DNA from: Kocuria sp.
Lineage (GTDB): Bacteria > Actinomycetota > Actinomycetes > Actinomycetales > Micrococcaceae
Reading direction: 5' to 3'
Assembly (NCBI RefSeq): GCF_030538595.1
Contig: NZ_JAUNTS010000007.1
Coordinates: 106,371 to 170,370, forward strand
Length of the DNA stretch: 64,000 bases
Shown here in pieces: positions 63,687-64,000 of this stretch. The first letter of the stretch is position 1. Each line of letters opens with the position of its first letter. Below the pieces are notes generated by a model, which searched no databases, was not told the DNA's origin, and saw only the letters and a program-made list of their open reading frames with translations. Made by a program: the position numbers and the translations under genes.

Positions 63687-63796
63687 AGTGGCCACTTTGT
63701 GGGTGTGTGGCGGAGGTGTGGGGCCGGAAGGTCATGGGCCAGCTGTGACACCACAATTTTGATGCCCCATGTGGCCTCAGCTAGGCTTCTGGCGCT

Positions 63797-63883
63797 GGTG
63801 ACGTGTCCGAGCGGCCGAAGGTGCATCACTCGAAATGATGTTTGGTGTCAAAGCCAACGAGGGTTCAAATCCCTCCGTCACCG
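63797..63883 (+). tRNA. tRNA-Ser (anticodon CGA)
   Basis: An 87-nt class II tRNA: acceptor GGTGACG pairs with CGTCACC, the anticodon loop CTCGAAA gives CGA, a long variable arm follows, and the T arm has GGTTCAAATCC. Discriminator G; CCA is not encoded. Confidence 0.95.
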
Positions 63884-63892
63884 CTGATGGCC

Positions 63893-63935
63893 AAGGCCCC
63901 TGCAACCCCGGAAATACGGGTGTTGCGGGGGCCTT
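63893..63935 (+). terminator. tRNA-Ser terminator
   Basis: AAGGCCCCTGCAAC pairs with GTTGCGGGGGCCTT (one mismatch) plus a further CCG/CGG step, 9 bp after the tRNA. Confidence 0.75.
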
Positions 63936-64000
63936 CGTCATGCCTGGGTGGCTTCCAGGCGGGTTCCCGGGGCACGTGCTCAAGCCGTGCGCAGTTTGAT

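Noticed and set aside
63777..63983. 68-codon minus-strand frame across tRNA-Ser
   Set aside because: It covers the tRNA and its terminator and is not a protein gene.
63980..64000. Possible last codons (IKLRTA and stop) of a minus-strand gene entering the right edge
   Set aside because: Only 21 bases are visible, too little to support a gene.

Overview
The window is chromosomal DNA of a high-G+C Gram-positive bacterium (Actinomycetota). The support is a LuxR-type LAL regulator behind benABCD, a GTP-dependent PEP carboxykinase, a DtxR/IdeR-type iron box, a thiol-dependent hydroquinone reductase typical of mycothiol makers, an orphan Roadblock protein, and frequent GTG starts. I cannot fix the genus. 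Micrococcales or Corynebacteriales would both fit. Genes are dense and mostly intact, and converging genes are usually separated by strong hairpins.

Layout. 1-6.6 kb: malQ (cut by the window edge), a HAD phosphatase, a CitE-like lyase, a hydroquinone reductase, a membrane protein and a MarR regulator. 6.6-7.15 kb: a gene-free, hairpin-rich gap. 7.15-19.7 kb: aromatic catabolism, with catA divergent from benABCD-benR, then fadD-lysR-catB on the minus strand; benzoate is taken to catechol and on to muconolactone. catC and a benzoate transporter are not in the window. 19.9-23.9 kb: a response regulator, a histidine kinase, a co-transcribed membrane protein and a Tag glycosylase. 24-30.7 kb: a branched-chain 2-oxoacid dehydrogenase set (E1 alpha, E1 beta, E2), hisC and purB. 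30.8-37.6 kb: a degenerate ApbE-like protein, a membrane protein, a SpeE-like methyltransferase, acylphosphatase, two lipoproteins (one DsbA-like) and a PfpI-family protein. 37.8-45.9 kb: a hydroaromatic (quinate/shikimate-like) cluster of an NAD-type quinate/shikimate dehydrogenase, a KstD-like flavoprotein, an AsbF-like TIM barrel, a LysR regulator and a TctABC tripartite transporter. 46-53 kb: manA, phosphomannomutase, a Roadblock protein, an orphan and partly degenerate sugar-type ABC ATPase, and pckG. 53.3-58.5 kb: an iron-siderophore uptake operon behind a DtxR-type box. 58.6-60.4 kb: tRNA-Arg carrying a small integrated element. 60.5-64 kb: sixA, a winged-helix regulator, upp, tadA and tRNA-Ser.

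The most unusual part is the 1.67-kb element at tRNA-Arg. A 35-bp perfect direct repeat, which includes the last bases of the tRNA, bounds a segment with one intact DUF3800 gene, the broken C-terminal piece of a second one, and short repeats. It has no integrase. Other points of interest are the FCD domain fused to the BenC reductase, the hydroaromatic cluster, the degenerate ApbE and ABC ATPase proteins, and a 63-bp repeat found at two distant intergenic sites, one of them directly beside the element.
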